From positions 42,501 to 106,500 of the forward strand of contig JACEFZ010014606.1 of assembly GCA_014155875.1 (NCBI GenBank): DNA of 64,000 nucleotides, in the 5' to 3' direction. The notes below the pieces were generated by a model. The model ran no database searches. It saw nothing but the letters and a program-made list of their open reading frames with translations, and was not told where the DNA came from. Positions 1 through 10,643 of the stretch are shown here, one piece after another; position 1 is the first letter of the stretch; each line of letters begins with the position of its first letter. The translations under genes were made by a program, and so were the position numbers. Source of the stretch: Cepaea nemoralis. Taxonomy: Eukaryota > Mollusca > Gastropoda > Stylommatophora > Helicidae.

Positions 1-800
1 TGAAGCACCGATAGAACTTCGATTCATAATTCACATTGTCACCTTTCTTCTTGAAATTGGTTAAAAGCACTCCTTGACAATCCTTGAACACTGTCAGCAT
101 AACCTTCCCTGCTGATGGTATAACCTTGAATTTTTGGACACAAGGCGACGAAGGATGTTTCCATTGCATTGAAGCACGCTTTGTTTCGGGGCTGGTAGTG
201 ATGCACCCATGATTCGTCCCCAGTAACAATCCTGTTCAGCATGTCTTCTCCTTCATCTTCGTATCGACAGAGGTGATGCAAGGACAGGTCAAATCGGTTC
301 ATTTTGTGTTCCTCCTTCAATTGTCTGGGTACCCATCTTGAGCACACTTTCTTAAATTTCAGTCGATCATGCATTATGCTGTATGCTGAACCATGTGAGC
401 ACCCTATTGCAGATGCTTCAGAGTCTATCGTTACTCGCCTGTCATCTCTAATCATCTCCTCCACCCGCTGCACGGATGCTTCTGTTGCAATCTCAACTGG
501 ATGACCAGATCGGATTTAATGAACAATTTTAGAAAATGGGAAAATGTTTCTACTCAGCTTTGCACCGATTTACGGGATAAACATTTGTCAGCATAAACAG
601 AAAGCATTTCCTTATGAATGTCCTTTGCAGGCAGTCCTTTTGCCCACAAAAGGCGCACAACAGCACGTTGCGCTTTGGTTGTACACTCCGTAAGAACAGT
701 CGCCATTTTGTTTATGCGCTGCGCATGCGCATTAGACACCTAGCGCCACCTGACGAACGGGAATATAAAATTCGATGTTTCTGTCACCTAATGACACCTG
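1..800 (-). mobile_element. mariner-type DNA transposon, cut by the window start
   Basis: The right boundary is the motif CAGGTGTCATTAGGTGACAG read on the minus strand. It ends at 800 and is followed by TA at 801-802, the target dinucleotide of Tc1/mariner elements. Transposase sequence in the SETMAR-like mariner group lies just inside. The other terminal repeat would be left of base 1, so the full length cannot be given. Confidence 0.8.
39..706 (-). pseudogene. Mariner transposase, frameshifted
   Basis: On the minus strand the likely start is the methionine at 706 (MATVLTECTTKAQR), followed by an N-terminal helix-turn-helix region (QRAVVRLLWAKGLPAKDIHKEM). The middle and catalytic part continues at 473-39 with the TGDESWVHHY motif that carries the first catalytic Asp of mariner DD34D transposases. 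Downstream of that motif the similarity jumps to other frames, and there is a gap between the two open stretches around 474-553. Several frame breaks are therefore present and the enzyme is dead. The family is clear; the C-terminal catalytic residues are outside or out of frame. Confidence 0.82.
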
Positions 801-1000
801 TAGAAAACACCAACTATATTTATCTGCCATCCAACAGAACTGTGTGACTTACTTGTTGACTCGCCCTCGTATCAGTAGTTATTCGATTGCACATTGATTT
901 ATACATTAATAAGAAAGAAAAAAACATACAGCCTAAAAGACAGACGTTCTTACATAAAGGCAAATAAAATGATACATTCTCATTCACATATATAGACATC

Positions 1001-1170
1001 GGATTCGTGGTATCGTAGTGGCTAGACACTCGCCAACCGGTCTGGTGCTCGAGAGCACAAAACCGCATTGGGGCGGATTTATACAATTGACCTGGGCTCC
1101 GAAGTTGACCCATTTTAAAATGGGTACCTGGAAGTGTCTCGGAAAGTAAAGGCAGCCGTGTTTTACTTAT
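1001..1170 (+). mobile_element. tRNA-derived SINE (family S1)
   Basis: The 5' part reads TATCGTAGTGGCTAGACACTC, a box-A-like start (quoted by its first 20 bases: TATCGTAGTGGCTAGACACT), followed by a poor box-B region. The 3' body contains CCTGGGCTCC, TACCTGGAAG and GGAAAGTAAAGGC. The same body modules occur in the same order at 35245-35412, which defines a family. It is not a functional tRNA gene because the acceptor stem cannot be closed. Confidence 0.55.
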
Positions 1171-1319
1171 CACATCAACCACCGAGTACCGATTGATCAA
1201 TACAAATATTTGTCTAGCAACACCTGCACAATGTGGCTTATGGCGTCTAAAGGGTCCGTTATGATCACTGGTGTGCCCATAGAGATGGTGCAGCTGGGGG
1301 AGGTATGTGGCGTGATCGT

Positions 1320-1690
1320 TGTGACAGATTATATTGGCAAAGATTATTCTGACAGTAATGATTTCGGCAGAGATGATTCTGACAGTGATGATGTTGGCAG
1401 AGATGATTCTGTGCCGATAGAGATGGTGCAGCTGGGGGAGGCATGTGGCGTGATCGTTGTGACAGATGATTTTGGCAGAGATGATTCTGACAGTAATGAT
1501 TTTGGCAGAGATGATTCTGACAGAGATGATTTTGGCAGAGATGATTCTGACAGATATGATTTTAGCAGATACGATTCTGGCAGAGATGATTTTGTCAAAG
1601 ATGATTTTGGCAGAGATGATTTTGGCAGAGATGATTCTAACATAGATGATTTTCGCAGAGATGATTTTGTCAGAGATGATTTTGGCTGCT
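1320..1690 (+). repeat. 15-bp minisatellite (GATGATTTTGGCAGA-like)
   Basis: Units of about 15 bp alternate between TTTGGCAGAGATGAT and TCTGACAGTAATGAT types. Because the period is a multiple of three the array is open in several frames and would read as Asp-rich FGRDDSDS repeats. A 55-bp segment containing GAGATGGTGCAGCTGGGGGA occurs twice (about 1279-1330 and 1418-1468), so an older unit of about 140 bp was duplicated before or during expansion. I do not call it a gene. Confidence 0.85.
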
Positions 1691-1840
1691 AGACAAAACC
1701 GAGGATATTTTTGTTGGCTCTAATGGGTGGTAAAATATCAACAATGGCCAATGCTAAATATGAAGCAATGCACGACTTGGAAGTGGTCTTGTAGCATTGA
1801 ATGATGTCTGCCCTACCAGACCGGCAACGATACAGATACT

Positions 1841-2369
1841 GGCATTCATAGGGCTCAAGATACTGGTATTTATAGGGCTCAAGATAGTGGCATTTATAGG
1901 GCTCAAGATAGTAGTATTTATAGGGCTCAAGATAGTGGCATTTTGGGGCTCAAGATAGTGGCATTTATAGGGTTCATGATAGTGGCATTTATAGGGCTCA
2001 TGATAGTGGCATTTATAGGGCTCATGGTAGTGGTATTTATAGGGTTCGTGATAGTGGCATTTATAGGGCTCATGATAGTGTCATTTATAGGGCTCAAGAT
2101 AGTGGCATTTATAGGGCTCAAGATAGTGGCATTTATAGGGCTCATGATAGTGGCATTTATAGGGCTCAAGATAGTGGCATTTATAGGGATCAAGATAGTG
2201 TCATTAATAGGGCTCAAGATAGTGGCATTTATAGGGATCAAAATGGTGGCATTTATAGGGCTCATAATAGTGGCATTTATAGGGCTTAAAATAGTGGCAT
2301 TTATAGGGCTGAAGATAGTGGCATTTATAGGGCTCATGATAGTGGCATTTATAGGGCTCATGGTAGTGA
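1841..2369 (+). repeat. 24-bp minisatellite, about 22 units
   Basis: The consensus unit is GATAGTGGCATTTATAGGGC followed by TCAA or TCAT. Variants include CATGATAG, GTGTCATT and GGGATCAA. Period 24 keeps both strands open, giving spurious IVAFIGLK / INATILSP repeats. There is no start context, conserved flank or non-repeat coding sequence, so this is treated as a satellite. Confidence 0.9.
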
Positions 2370-2372
2370 TCT

Positions 2373-4022
2373 CTTACTCAAAGATATCACAAGACAACAA
2401 AAACCGACACACCCAGTTCGTTAAGCATTACGAGCAGGTGAGTGGCGGAACTCCTTGTGATACATACCACAGAGACGGAGACCCAAGATAGCCAGATCAC
2501 CATTCATTCAACCACCTTGGTGGAAAGAGGAGACGGAGAAGGATTGATGGATAAATAGAAGCCCACAAGACAGTGGTAGATAATGCGAAATACGAGGTCC
2601 GAGAACGATAACGAGGCAGAGAAGAAGGAAAAAGAAAACAGAACAACGAATAACAGATTTACATACTCGTAAAGGAATCCATCGGATGAGATTAATTGCA
2701 CTGTCAGAGATTTATTTCGTAGTTACCTCTGACTACTGTTTAAATCCCGAAAATGCTGCACAGCTCAGTAACTATTCTGTCATTACAAAACGTGTGTGGA
2801 TAACTACTAGAGAGGAAGGTAACAAGAACATCGATGTCCCAATTAGAACAGGAACGGAACCGACTGGACACCCTTGCCAGCTACAGACCTGGTGAGAGGG
2901 TGTCGGAAATTTGGAATTGTGATATGTACAATTAATTAATACAGGCGTATTGTTTGGCTCTCATATAGAGACTAGAGGGCGCACTAGACAAGCGATGTTC
3001 GTCCGTCATGAATGACGAGGGCCATTCATTCATTGCATCTTTTGATGAAGAACGAATGACTAGCGCTTTAGATTGGATTATAGTGAGGAAGTGGTCGCGC
3101 AACTCCCTCGCCCTCACTCCCTCGTCCGCGTCCATCTGGTTCCAGTGGCGAGCATGGCAAGACGACTGGAGACGGACGCTGATGCAGTGGACGTTAGGCT
3201 GCCACAGGCCAGTTATCCCTGTATATATTGGCTCTCAAAAACAACTGGTAGCCTAGAGCCTCGAGCAAACGGCCCTTCTGTGAATTCCTTTGATTTTCAG
3301 TTTTAAGACAAGCATAGAGACAAGCGAATGAGCGTATGATTACTGATAGGATCAACCAGATATCCATCGCCGAGACGGACTGACCGCCAGAAAAGACCAC
3401 ATACACATGCGAGCAAGAAACTGCCCACAGAAGATATTGCTCTTCTCAGTTGCGAACAAATCTCCCGATTTACTGTTGAGCCTCATCAGCTCGCAATGCA
3501 TCTGGCCACTGATCGGACAGACGGACTATTCACGCACACGCAAGCCAAGAGTAGCATCGCTAAAGCACGCCCTCTCGGTACAAGGTGATACATGCGAAAC
3601 CATTGGACGCCTACAGACGAGGTTTCAAGCTACGCCGGCAGGACTGACCGAAAAGCTATACCATTTTACTGACTGCAGGCCCACTATTCATCGAGAGAGA
3701 GTGGGCGCTTATCGAGACTTTGTCGAACGGTCGTACAAATTTGCTCTTTTGCCCGCTCAAACCACGATCCTGGCTGCACGATGCGGTTACATTCTCGAAA
3801 CGCCTGCCTCGCTAACGCGCACTAGACAACCTAAACATTGAAAGCTGTAGTTACCGACCGGATTCGAACATGTCACATCCAAATGACGACAGCGCCTCGC
3901 TGTAGGAACAAGTGTACTTCAACGCATGACCAGCTAGACATCCCATGTACAAAGGGTTCCGACCAAACAGATACAACACTACGCATAACAATATAACAAA
4001 GTGATGGGCTGAATCCATCACC
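2373..4022. other. Unassigned sequence, possible unknown insertion at 2992-3816
   Basis: No protein or RNA family is recognised. A perfect 13-bp direct repeat GCGCACTAGACAA sits at 2979-2991 and 3817-3829. It could be the target duplication of an unrecognised element of about 825 bp, but nothing inside confirms this. Short open frames here look random. Confidence 0.3.
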
Positions 4023-4024
4023 TT

Positions 4025-4517
4025 ACATTGGATTGATTGATTGATTGATTTAGGAACCGACATCACAGCATTCGGGACATTCCCATAAGCGCTCCGTCCC
4101 CATACTCAGCAACCAGCGAAGAGTTCCAACACTAATAGTTCCAGTAGCAATCTGATTATATGTCCGTCTCGCCTTTCCTCTGAGCGTCGAGCGTCGGCCT
4201 GATCCTCTCGTCACTCCTCGCTGCCTCATTCTAACCAGACTATGGTGATCCAATTGCTCCTCCGAGGTGTACACATGCTCCCACAAGGCCGCAACCACAT
4301 CTGCCTTGTCATGCACCAATACTCCACCAGGTTCTGCTGAGCCAGCCAATCTGTCCGCCTGTTCATTCCCCAGCACACCGGCATGCCCAGGATTTGCAGA
4401 ATAAACAACTCCTTTAACATCATTGATACTGAATCTCTTTAGAAATTGGTGAGATACTATGGGATCCACATTAACGTAATACAAGCAATATAGACTTTGC
4501 AGAGCAAAGTACTTCAT
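4025..4517 (-). mobile_element. 3' end of an RNase H-bearing non-LTR retrotransposon (I-like)
   Basis: The minus-strand translation carries GHAGVLGNEQADRLAG, the C-terminal helix and last acidic residue region of an RNase H domain as found after reverse transcriptase in I-superfamily LINEs. About 100 residues follow, including a CPEC-like Cys pair. The stop codon is followed at once by a short (ATCA)n tail at 4025-4050. The reverse transcriptase lies upstream and is missing, so this is a 5'-truncated copy. Placement in the I/Nimb group is inference from RNase H plus tail type. Confidence 0.7.
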
Positions 4518-4721
4518 GGCAGAAAACTAACAGATACGCTTGGAATGAGAATAGGAGTGCGATGGTGATGTCCTTTGTCATCTTCATAATTCTTACAGAG
4601 TGTAGACCGGACTATGCAGATAACAATAGCACCCACTAGAAATAGAATTCAGTTGATTACAACAGAGCAGCCTAGTAATCTGGAATTCACCGATGACATT
4701 GTCGATAGGTCACACACATGA

Positions 4722-6447
4722 AGTCAGACACAAGCTAAATAAACACAAGGCCATGTGGTAGATTTTCTCAGTGTAAGTCAGACACAAGGTAAATAAACAC
4801 AGGGCCGTGTGGTAGATTTTCTCAGTGGAAGTCAGACACAAGATAAATAAACACAGGGCCGTGTGGTAGATTTTCTCAGTGTAAGTCAGACACAAGATAA
4901 ATAAACACAGGGCCGTGCTGTAGATTTTCTCAGTGGAAGTCAGACACAAGATAAATAAACACAGGGCCGTGTGGTAGATTTTCTCAGTGTAAGTCAGACA
5001 CAAGATAAATAAACACAGGGCCGTGCGGTAGATTTTCTCAGTGTAAGTCAGACACAAGATAAATAAACACAGGGCCGTGCGGTAGATTTTCTCAGTGTAA
5101 GTCAGACACAAGATAAATAAACACAGGGCCGTGCGGTAGATTTTCTCAGTGTAAGTCAGACACAAGATAAATAAACACAGGGCCGTGCGGTAGATTTTCT
5201 CAGTGTAAGTCAGACACAAGATAAATAAACACAGGGCCGTGTGGTAGATTTTCTCAGTGTAAGTCAGACACAAGCTAAATAAACACAGGGCCGTATGGTA
5301 GATTTTCTCAGTGGAAGTCAGACACAAGATAAATAAACACAGGGCCGTGTGGTAGATTTTCTCAGTGTAAGTCAGACACAAGATAAATAAACACAGGGCC
5401 GTGTGGTAGATTTTCTCAGTGTAAGTCAGACACAAGATAAATAAACACAGGGCCGTGCGGTAGATTTTCTCAGTGTAAGTCAGACACAAGATAAATAAAC
5501 ACAGGGCCGTGTGGTAGATTTTCTCAGTGTAAGTCAGACACAAGATAAATAAACACAGGGCCGTGCGGTAGATTTTCTCAGTGGAAGTCAGACACAAGAT
5601 AAATAAACACAGGGCCGTGCGGTAGATTTTCTCAGTGTAAGTCAGACACAAGATAAATAAACACAGGGCCGTGTGGTAGATTTTCTCAGTGTAAGTCAGA
5701 CACAAGATAAATAAACACAGGGCCGTGCGGTAGATTTTCTCAGTGTAAGTCAGACACAAGATAAATAAACACAGGGCCGTGTGGTAGATTTTCTCAGTGT
5801 AAGTCAGACACAAGATAAATAAACACAGGGCCGTGTGGTAGATTTTCTCAGTGGAAGTCAGACACAAGATAAATAAACACAGGGCCGTGCGGTAGATTTT
5901 CTCAGTGTAAGTCAGACACAAGATAAATAAACACAGGGCCGTGTGGTAGATTTTCTCAGTGTAAGTCAGACACAAGATAAATAAACACAGGGCCGTGCGG
6001 TAGATTTTCTCAGTGTAAGTCAGACACAAGATAAATAAACACAGGGCCGTGTGGTAGATTTTCTCAGTGTAAGTCAGACACAAGATAAATAAACACAGGG
6101 CCGTGTGGTAGATTTTCTCAGTGGAAGTCAGACACAAGATAAATAAACACAGGGCCGTGCGGTAGATTTTCTCAGTGTAAGTCAGACACAAGATAAATAA
6201 ACACAGGGCCGTGCGGTAGATTTTCTCAGTGTAAGTCAGACACAAGATAAATAAACACAGGGCCGTGCGGTAGATTTTCTCAGTGGAAGTCAGACACAAG
6301 ATAAATAAACACAGGGCCGTATGGTAGATTTTCTCAGTGTAAGTCAGACACAAGATAAATAAACACAGGGCCGTGCGGTAGATTTTCTCAGTGGAAGTCA
6401 GACACAAGATAAATAAACACAGGGCCGTGCGGTAGATTTTCTCAGTA
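4722..6447 (-). repeat. 54-bp satellite, about 32 tandem units
   Basis: The unit contains GTCAGACACAAGATAAATAA and CACAGGGCCGTG, with a GTG/GCG/GTA switch before GTAGATTTTCTCAGT and a T/G switch in GTAAGTC versus GGAAGTC. Array length divided by 54 is almost exactly 32. On the minus strand period 54 gives an unbroken 581-codon frame with 18-residue units (TEKIYRTALCLFILCLTY). The common variants change amino acids (His/Arg, Tyr/Ser), so I see no sign of protein-level constraint. There is no splice or promoter context. Confidence 0.93.
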
Positions 6448-7794
6448 TGATGCAAGTCTTCGAAATGCCGCCCCCTAAATGTTGTTTTCTTTTCGAAATG
6501 CCGCCCCTTAACGATTTAAAAAAAATTATTATTGAATGATTCAAATTGTAGTTTGCTTATGCCGCCCCCTTACGGTGCCGCCTGATACGGCCGCCTCTCT
6601 GTATCGTAGCACGACACTGCCCTGAATAAACACACTTGATGGAAGGTCACAACAATTAGGTCTAAATATTCATAGGTGATAGACAAGAAGGAAAATAAAT
6701 CAAACAATTTATAAACCGAATAGTTGATATCCACCTCCTGTACCATCATGAACAAGATGGCCGGTACCAAACGTCATCTATTATGAAAGCTGTGAAAACC
6801 TTCCATCATCACCAACATTTGTCATTTGGAGATCGACAATGTTGGTACTTTAAACAAGACGATTCAACACGAGTGCCATGGACCAAGGTCAGGTCTACAG
6901 ACAGTCTACAGCTTCACGCAGCCCAGCGTGAAGATGAGAAGATTGAGAATCATGCCTTGCATGAAAATAGCGGGGGCGAGTTACTAAACAGGGGGCAACG
7001 TGTCCTGCAGGCAATCAGTTGGGCTTAGCCACCGTCGAGTTGAGACATGGTTCTTAACTCTGTATGAATCACCTAAAAACGAGAAGTAGATATTGTGAGC
7101 TTTACTAGAGCACGATTACAAGAGACAAAATGGACGTTGCGGCCAAAGCCTTCGTCAGCAACAGAACAAACAAATAAAACTAGACAAACAAATACACGAA
7201 AGACGCTACATGAAAGTATTAAGGGTACTCATCTGTATCCTAGCTTGAGCGGCTATCCGTGGATGGAATAAAAAAAAAACTCTTAGCTCTGTAACACGGC
7301 CACAAAATGTGCCGCTACATCTGTGGTTAGGTTGTGTAGCTATAGTGGTGAAGTCATTGTAGACTCTAGGTATTGTGTAAACGTAACCGATATGTGCCGT
7401 AAATAATAGTATATGTTGTTAAATACCTGGAGTCAAAAAGAAGGTGTAAATTCGAATTGTGTCTTGTTAGTTGATTGAGTTGCGTTGAGTTGGCTTAAAG
7501 AATTAGCTGTTGTGAATTCTGCAGTACCGGCTGTCAGAGAACCTTCAGGATGCACCAAAGAAAGATATATGTGTACGAGCGACGCAATTAAAACCTCAAG
7601 CCACAAGCCTATATAACAGATTGCCAGCACCTAGTGTGATTGATTCACGAGCCTCAAAGTCACAGGTTGCAAGCAACATCAATATGACAGCTCGCCCCAA
7701 ACGAAGACCAAAGCATACACTCGCCGACAAACATTCTCTTGCTGGCAAACACGCAAACAAACAATCTGTCGCTGGCAACGGGATCATGTAATCT
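6448..7794. other. Unassigned sequence upstream of the SK gene
   Basis: No gene family is recognised. The motif ATGCCGCCCC with short extensions occurs three times between 6460 and 6575, which may be remnants of a DNA-transposon terminus. The rest has no repeat or coding signal I can support. It could include promoter or 5' UTR sequence of the SK channel. Confidence 0.3.
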
Positions 7795-8200
7795 ATTCTA
7801 CACAGACCGTGATAAACGACGACTTACAATGAATCTACAGAGACCATGAAAAACGGTTGCTAACAATGAATCTACAGATACCATGATAAACGGTTGCTAA
7901 CAATGAATCTACAGAGACTATGATAAACGCTCGCACAGAATTAATCTACAGAGGCCATGTTAAGCGAAGAGTTACAGTGAATCTACAGAGACCATGATAA
8001 ACTTTCACTATTAATGTATTCTTCAGTTGCACGAAAATCGTACACTTATATTATAGTGTATTCTTCAGAGCCATATCATGTACTATCTTACAATGTTTTC
8101 TGTAGAAGACCACGATACACTTTTAATTGTATTGTGTCTTCAAAGTCCATGATAAACAATCTGTTATAATGTACTCCACAGAAACCATGCTAAAAGACAG
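7795..8200 (+). repeat. Degenerate 40-48-bp tandem repeat ending at the SK start codon
   Basis: At least eight diverged copies of a unit like AATGAATCTACAGAGACCAT followed by GATAAAC are seen (for example at 7829, 7866, 7903, 7976), ending with TGTACTCCACAGAAACCATG at 8170-8189. The last unit lies directly before the ATG at 8204. Every unit carries a CTACAG or CCACAG motif resembling a 3' splice site. Confidence 0.7.
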
Positions 8201-8203
8201 AGC

Positions 8204-8441
8204 ATGAGTACTTTGATAGAAGATCCAGCCATCCCTTTAGTGGGCATGAACGGAAAGCGCGGCGGACGGAGCAGGTCCGACCATGCTAACATGTACACAT
8301 TGCGTTCTACCAGTAGAACGGACAGCGACAACGGCGCTTTCAAGAGATTCGAAAACGTTGGCATGCGGCTGGCACTCAGGAAGGAGCTTTATGCCAAAAG
8401 AAAGAAGACGTGTGATGTGTCGCTGATTTTGGCGTTGTTAG
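8204..8441 (+). CDS. SK-type (KCNN-like) Ca2+-activated K+ channel, exon 1
   Basis: This exon encodes residues 1-79 and the first base of codon 80. Residues 1-50 are a polar N-terminal tail. From about residue 51 it matches the segment before S1 in SK channels (NVGMRLALRKELYAKRKKTC) and then enters S1 (SLILALL). The ATG at 8204 is the first in frame after a stop at 8153; a short out-of-frame upstream ATG at 8187 terminates across it. The donor is TTAG|GTAACC, and the exon ends in phase 1, matching the acceptor at 15813. The exon could begin upstream at a splice site such as CCACAG at 8175-8180. SK channels gate K+ at the plasma membrane through constitutively bound calmodulin. Confidence 0.85.
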
Positions 8442-8618
8442 GTAACCATCTTGTTGTCACGCTCTTAGTATGTTACAGGCCACTTGATATCGCAGACATT
8501 CGGTCTCAACATATTGGCAGCCAATAACGCTGATCTTATATGGTTAATATTATTACTGTGGTTTTGAAACGATAGACTTTAATATGCAAAATTGGTTCTT
8601 CCATCCTAGCCACTAGAC

Positions 8619-9071
8619 CAGTGGTTCTCAACCTTTTTTGGCCCGTGCCCCCCTTCACCATATTTTCAGAACGTCATTCCCCCCCCCCCTTCCTATCAAA
8701 AATTTGGCCCGTGCCCCCCCCCCCCCTTTCACCGTATTTTCAGAACGTCATTCCCCCCCCCCCCTTTCATATTTCCTATCTAAAAATCCCCCACCCCTAT
8801 ACAGTATACGTAAAAATGTAAGGTAAATTTAATAGCACATACTAAAACAAGTCTAGACATCCACATAAAACATGATTTGTGGGTCTACTGACTTTATAAA
8901 ATGAATTTTAGAAGGATGAGACGTACTTAACTGTAAAGTATGAAGGGAAAAACAATATCAAGTAATCGGTTCTTGTATTAACGCGATCTTGAAATGGTCT
9001 TCATCCCCCCCCCCCCTGGAAACCCTAAAATTCCCCCCTGGGGGGAATTCCCCACCGGTTGAGAACCACTG
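8619..9071. mobile_element. hAT-type MITE, 453 bp, complete
   Basis: The terminal inverted repeats are CAGTGGTTCTCAACC at the left and its complement at the right. The element is flanked by a perfect 8-bp target duplication CACTAGAC (8611-8618 and 9072-9079), typical of hAT insertions. The interior has no transposase. It holds a duplicated module with TTCAGAACGTCATT and long C runs near the left end and G/C runs near the right end. It sits in the SK intron. Confidence 0.92.
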
Positions 9072-9214
9072 CACTAGACAGTCCTTTTTCTCAAAAACAC
9101 AAGGCAAAGGTATTCCCATACAAATATTGCTGCTAGGATGTGAAGTGATATTCATTCCAGGCCACGGCGCAATTAGGTAAGATTCAAGAATGTCCTTCCT
9201 CGTCGCCGTCATCA

Positions 9215-9412
9215 TCATGTGCCATGCCTATAAGCGCGGGCACATCTCACACGAGCACCAGAGTCGTGGATAAGCTTTCTGTTCTTGTCTCGACCATGCC
9301 AAGTGGCAAAGCCGTCCAAATGTAAGTACTTCTCTGCCTTCCTCTTGTTTTTCCCCCCTCAATCTTGCCAGTTGTCACCATGTTCTCTAGTGTATTTCTT
9401 CTCATAAAGCCG
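9215..9412 (-). mobile_element. RTE-like LINE 3'-end fragment
   Basis: The minus strand matches the last coding part and tail of the RTE-like family seen intact at 61557-61957: a GKTRGR-like region, the TWHGRDKNRKLIHDSG-type block, then GGCATGGCACATG followed by a short ATG-rich tail at 9215. It is 5'-truncated and lies in the SK intron. Confidence 0.65.
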
Positions 9413-9559
9413 CCTTACCTTACCAGAAAACATTGAAACCATCTGATGTTTATTTCATGAAGCTGAGCCTGCTCCAGGGAGCGTATTAATCACTATAATA
9501 TCGCGGCTGTTGAACATAGGCGGGAGAAATTTAGAGACAGAAATGAATGATATAGGAAA

Positions 9560-10535
9560 GACATGGAAGAAAGTCCCATATATAGCACAGACAACAAGCC
9601 GCCATGAGGATTGATAATGAAGTAGGTCAATATCAGCTATAAAAGTGTGAGACAGGGATGTGTAATGTCTCCATTTTTTTTTTCCATGTATAGTGAAAAT
9701 ATTTTCAGAAATGTAGAAGATATGAAAGAAATCATCATTGGAGGACACAACGCCAATAACATTAGATATGCGGATGATACAGTATTGACTGCAGACAATG
9801 AGCAAGATCTGCAACTTTTAGTAGATGCGGTTGCTACACACAGTAAACAACTTGGGTTACAATTAAATTGTAAGAAGACACAGATTATGGTTGTCACTAA
9901 GAAGAAGGAAATATCTCAGTGTCATATACAAGTAAATGGGAATATTCTTAAACAAATGAATCGGTACAATTATCTCAGAACAGTCATAACATCTTATGAG
10001 AGATTCCTTGAAGAGATTAGAACAAGAATCTCCATGGCGAAAGTAGCATTTTGAAAGACTGAAAGCATATTAACAAATAAGAAGATGTCATTTGCAACGA
10101 GAAAAAACGTGTTGATGTGTTACATAAAACCGATGCTTTTGTATGGATGTTTAAGCGTGGACAGTGACCAAACAGGCTGAAAAACAGCTGATGGCTGTGG
10201 AAATGTGATTTCTGAAGAAAATGCAAAGAATACCATGGACATACAGAAAAACCAATGACCAAGTCCTACAAGAACAAATGAAAATCGTAAATTGATTAGA
10301 GTCATTAGACGTAGACAGTCAAAAATTTTTGGGCATGTTATGAGAAGAAATAAACTGGGTCACTTGGTGACAACAGGTAAGATCGATGGAAAGAGAACAA
10401 GAGTAAGGCAGACAAGTAAACACCTGGATGGCGTGGCCACGTGGCATGGTCTAGACAGAAATACGCTGAGCTGATCCACGACTTTGGTGATCGAGTGAGA
10501 TGACATGACTATGGCATGATTATGTTCAACTTACG
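9560..10535 (+). mobile_element. RTE-like LINE, degraded reverse transcriptase
   Basis: The + strand carries the reverse transcriptase palm: RQGCVMSP at about 9648, NNIRYADDTVL with the catalytic YADD at about 9757-9785, then LGLQLNCKKTQIMVVTKK. The C-terminal region follows in broken frames up to 10474-10535, with the block ending near LIHDFGDRVR. Blocks and order match BovB/RTE-type proteins. Frameshifts and stops separate the parts, and the endonuclease is absent, so it is a dead 5'-truncated copy in the SK intron. A paralogous, better-preserved copy lies at 36054-37437. Confidence 0.8.
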
Positions 10536-10643
10536 CAATTACGCGCGGTGAGGCACAAACGGATTTCAAATGAACGCCCCTTATACAAGCTCATTGTTTT
10601 GTGAGAAATTGTGGACATAATTGGTGAAAGTAATCTGAAACTG

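Noticed and set aside
1210..1692. An Asp-rich repeat protein of 160 residues
   Set aside because: It is the translation of the 15-bp array, open on both strands, with no gene context.
1927..2491. Repetitive membrane-like protein (IVAFIGL repeats)
   Set aside because: Produced by the 24-bp minisatellite, which is open in both directions.
4710..6455. A 581-residue repetitive protein on the minus strand
   Set aside because: It is the translation of the 54-bp satellite. Period divisible by three keeps the frame open, and unit differences are nonsynonymous.
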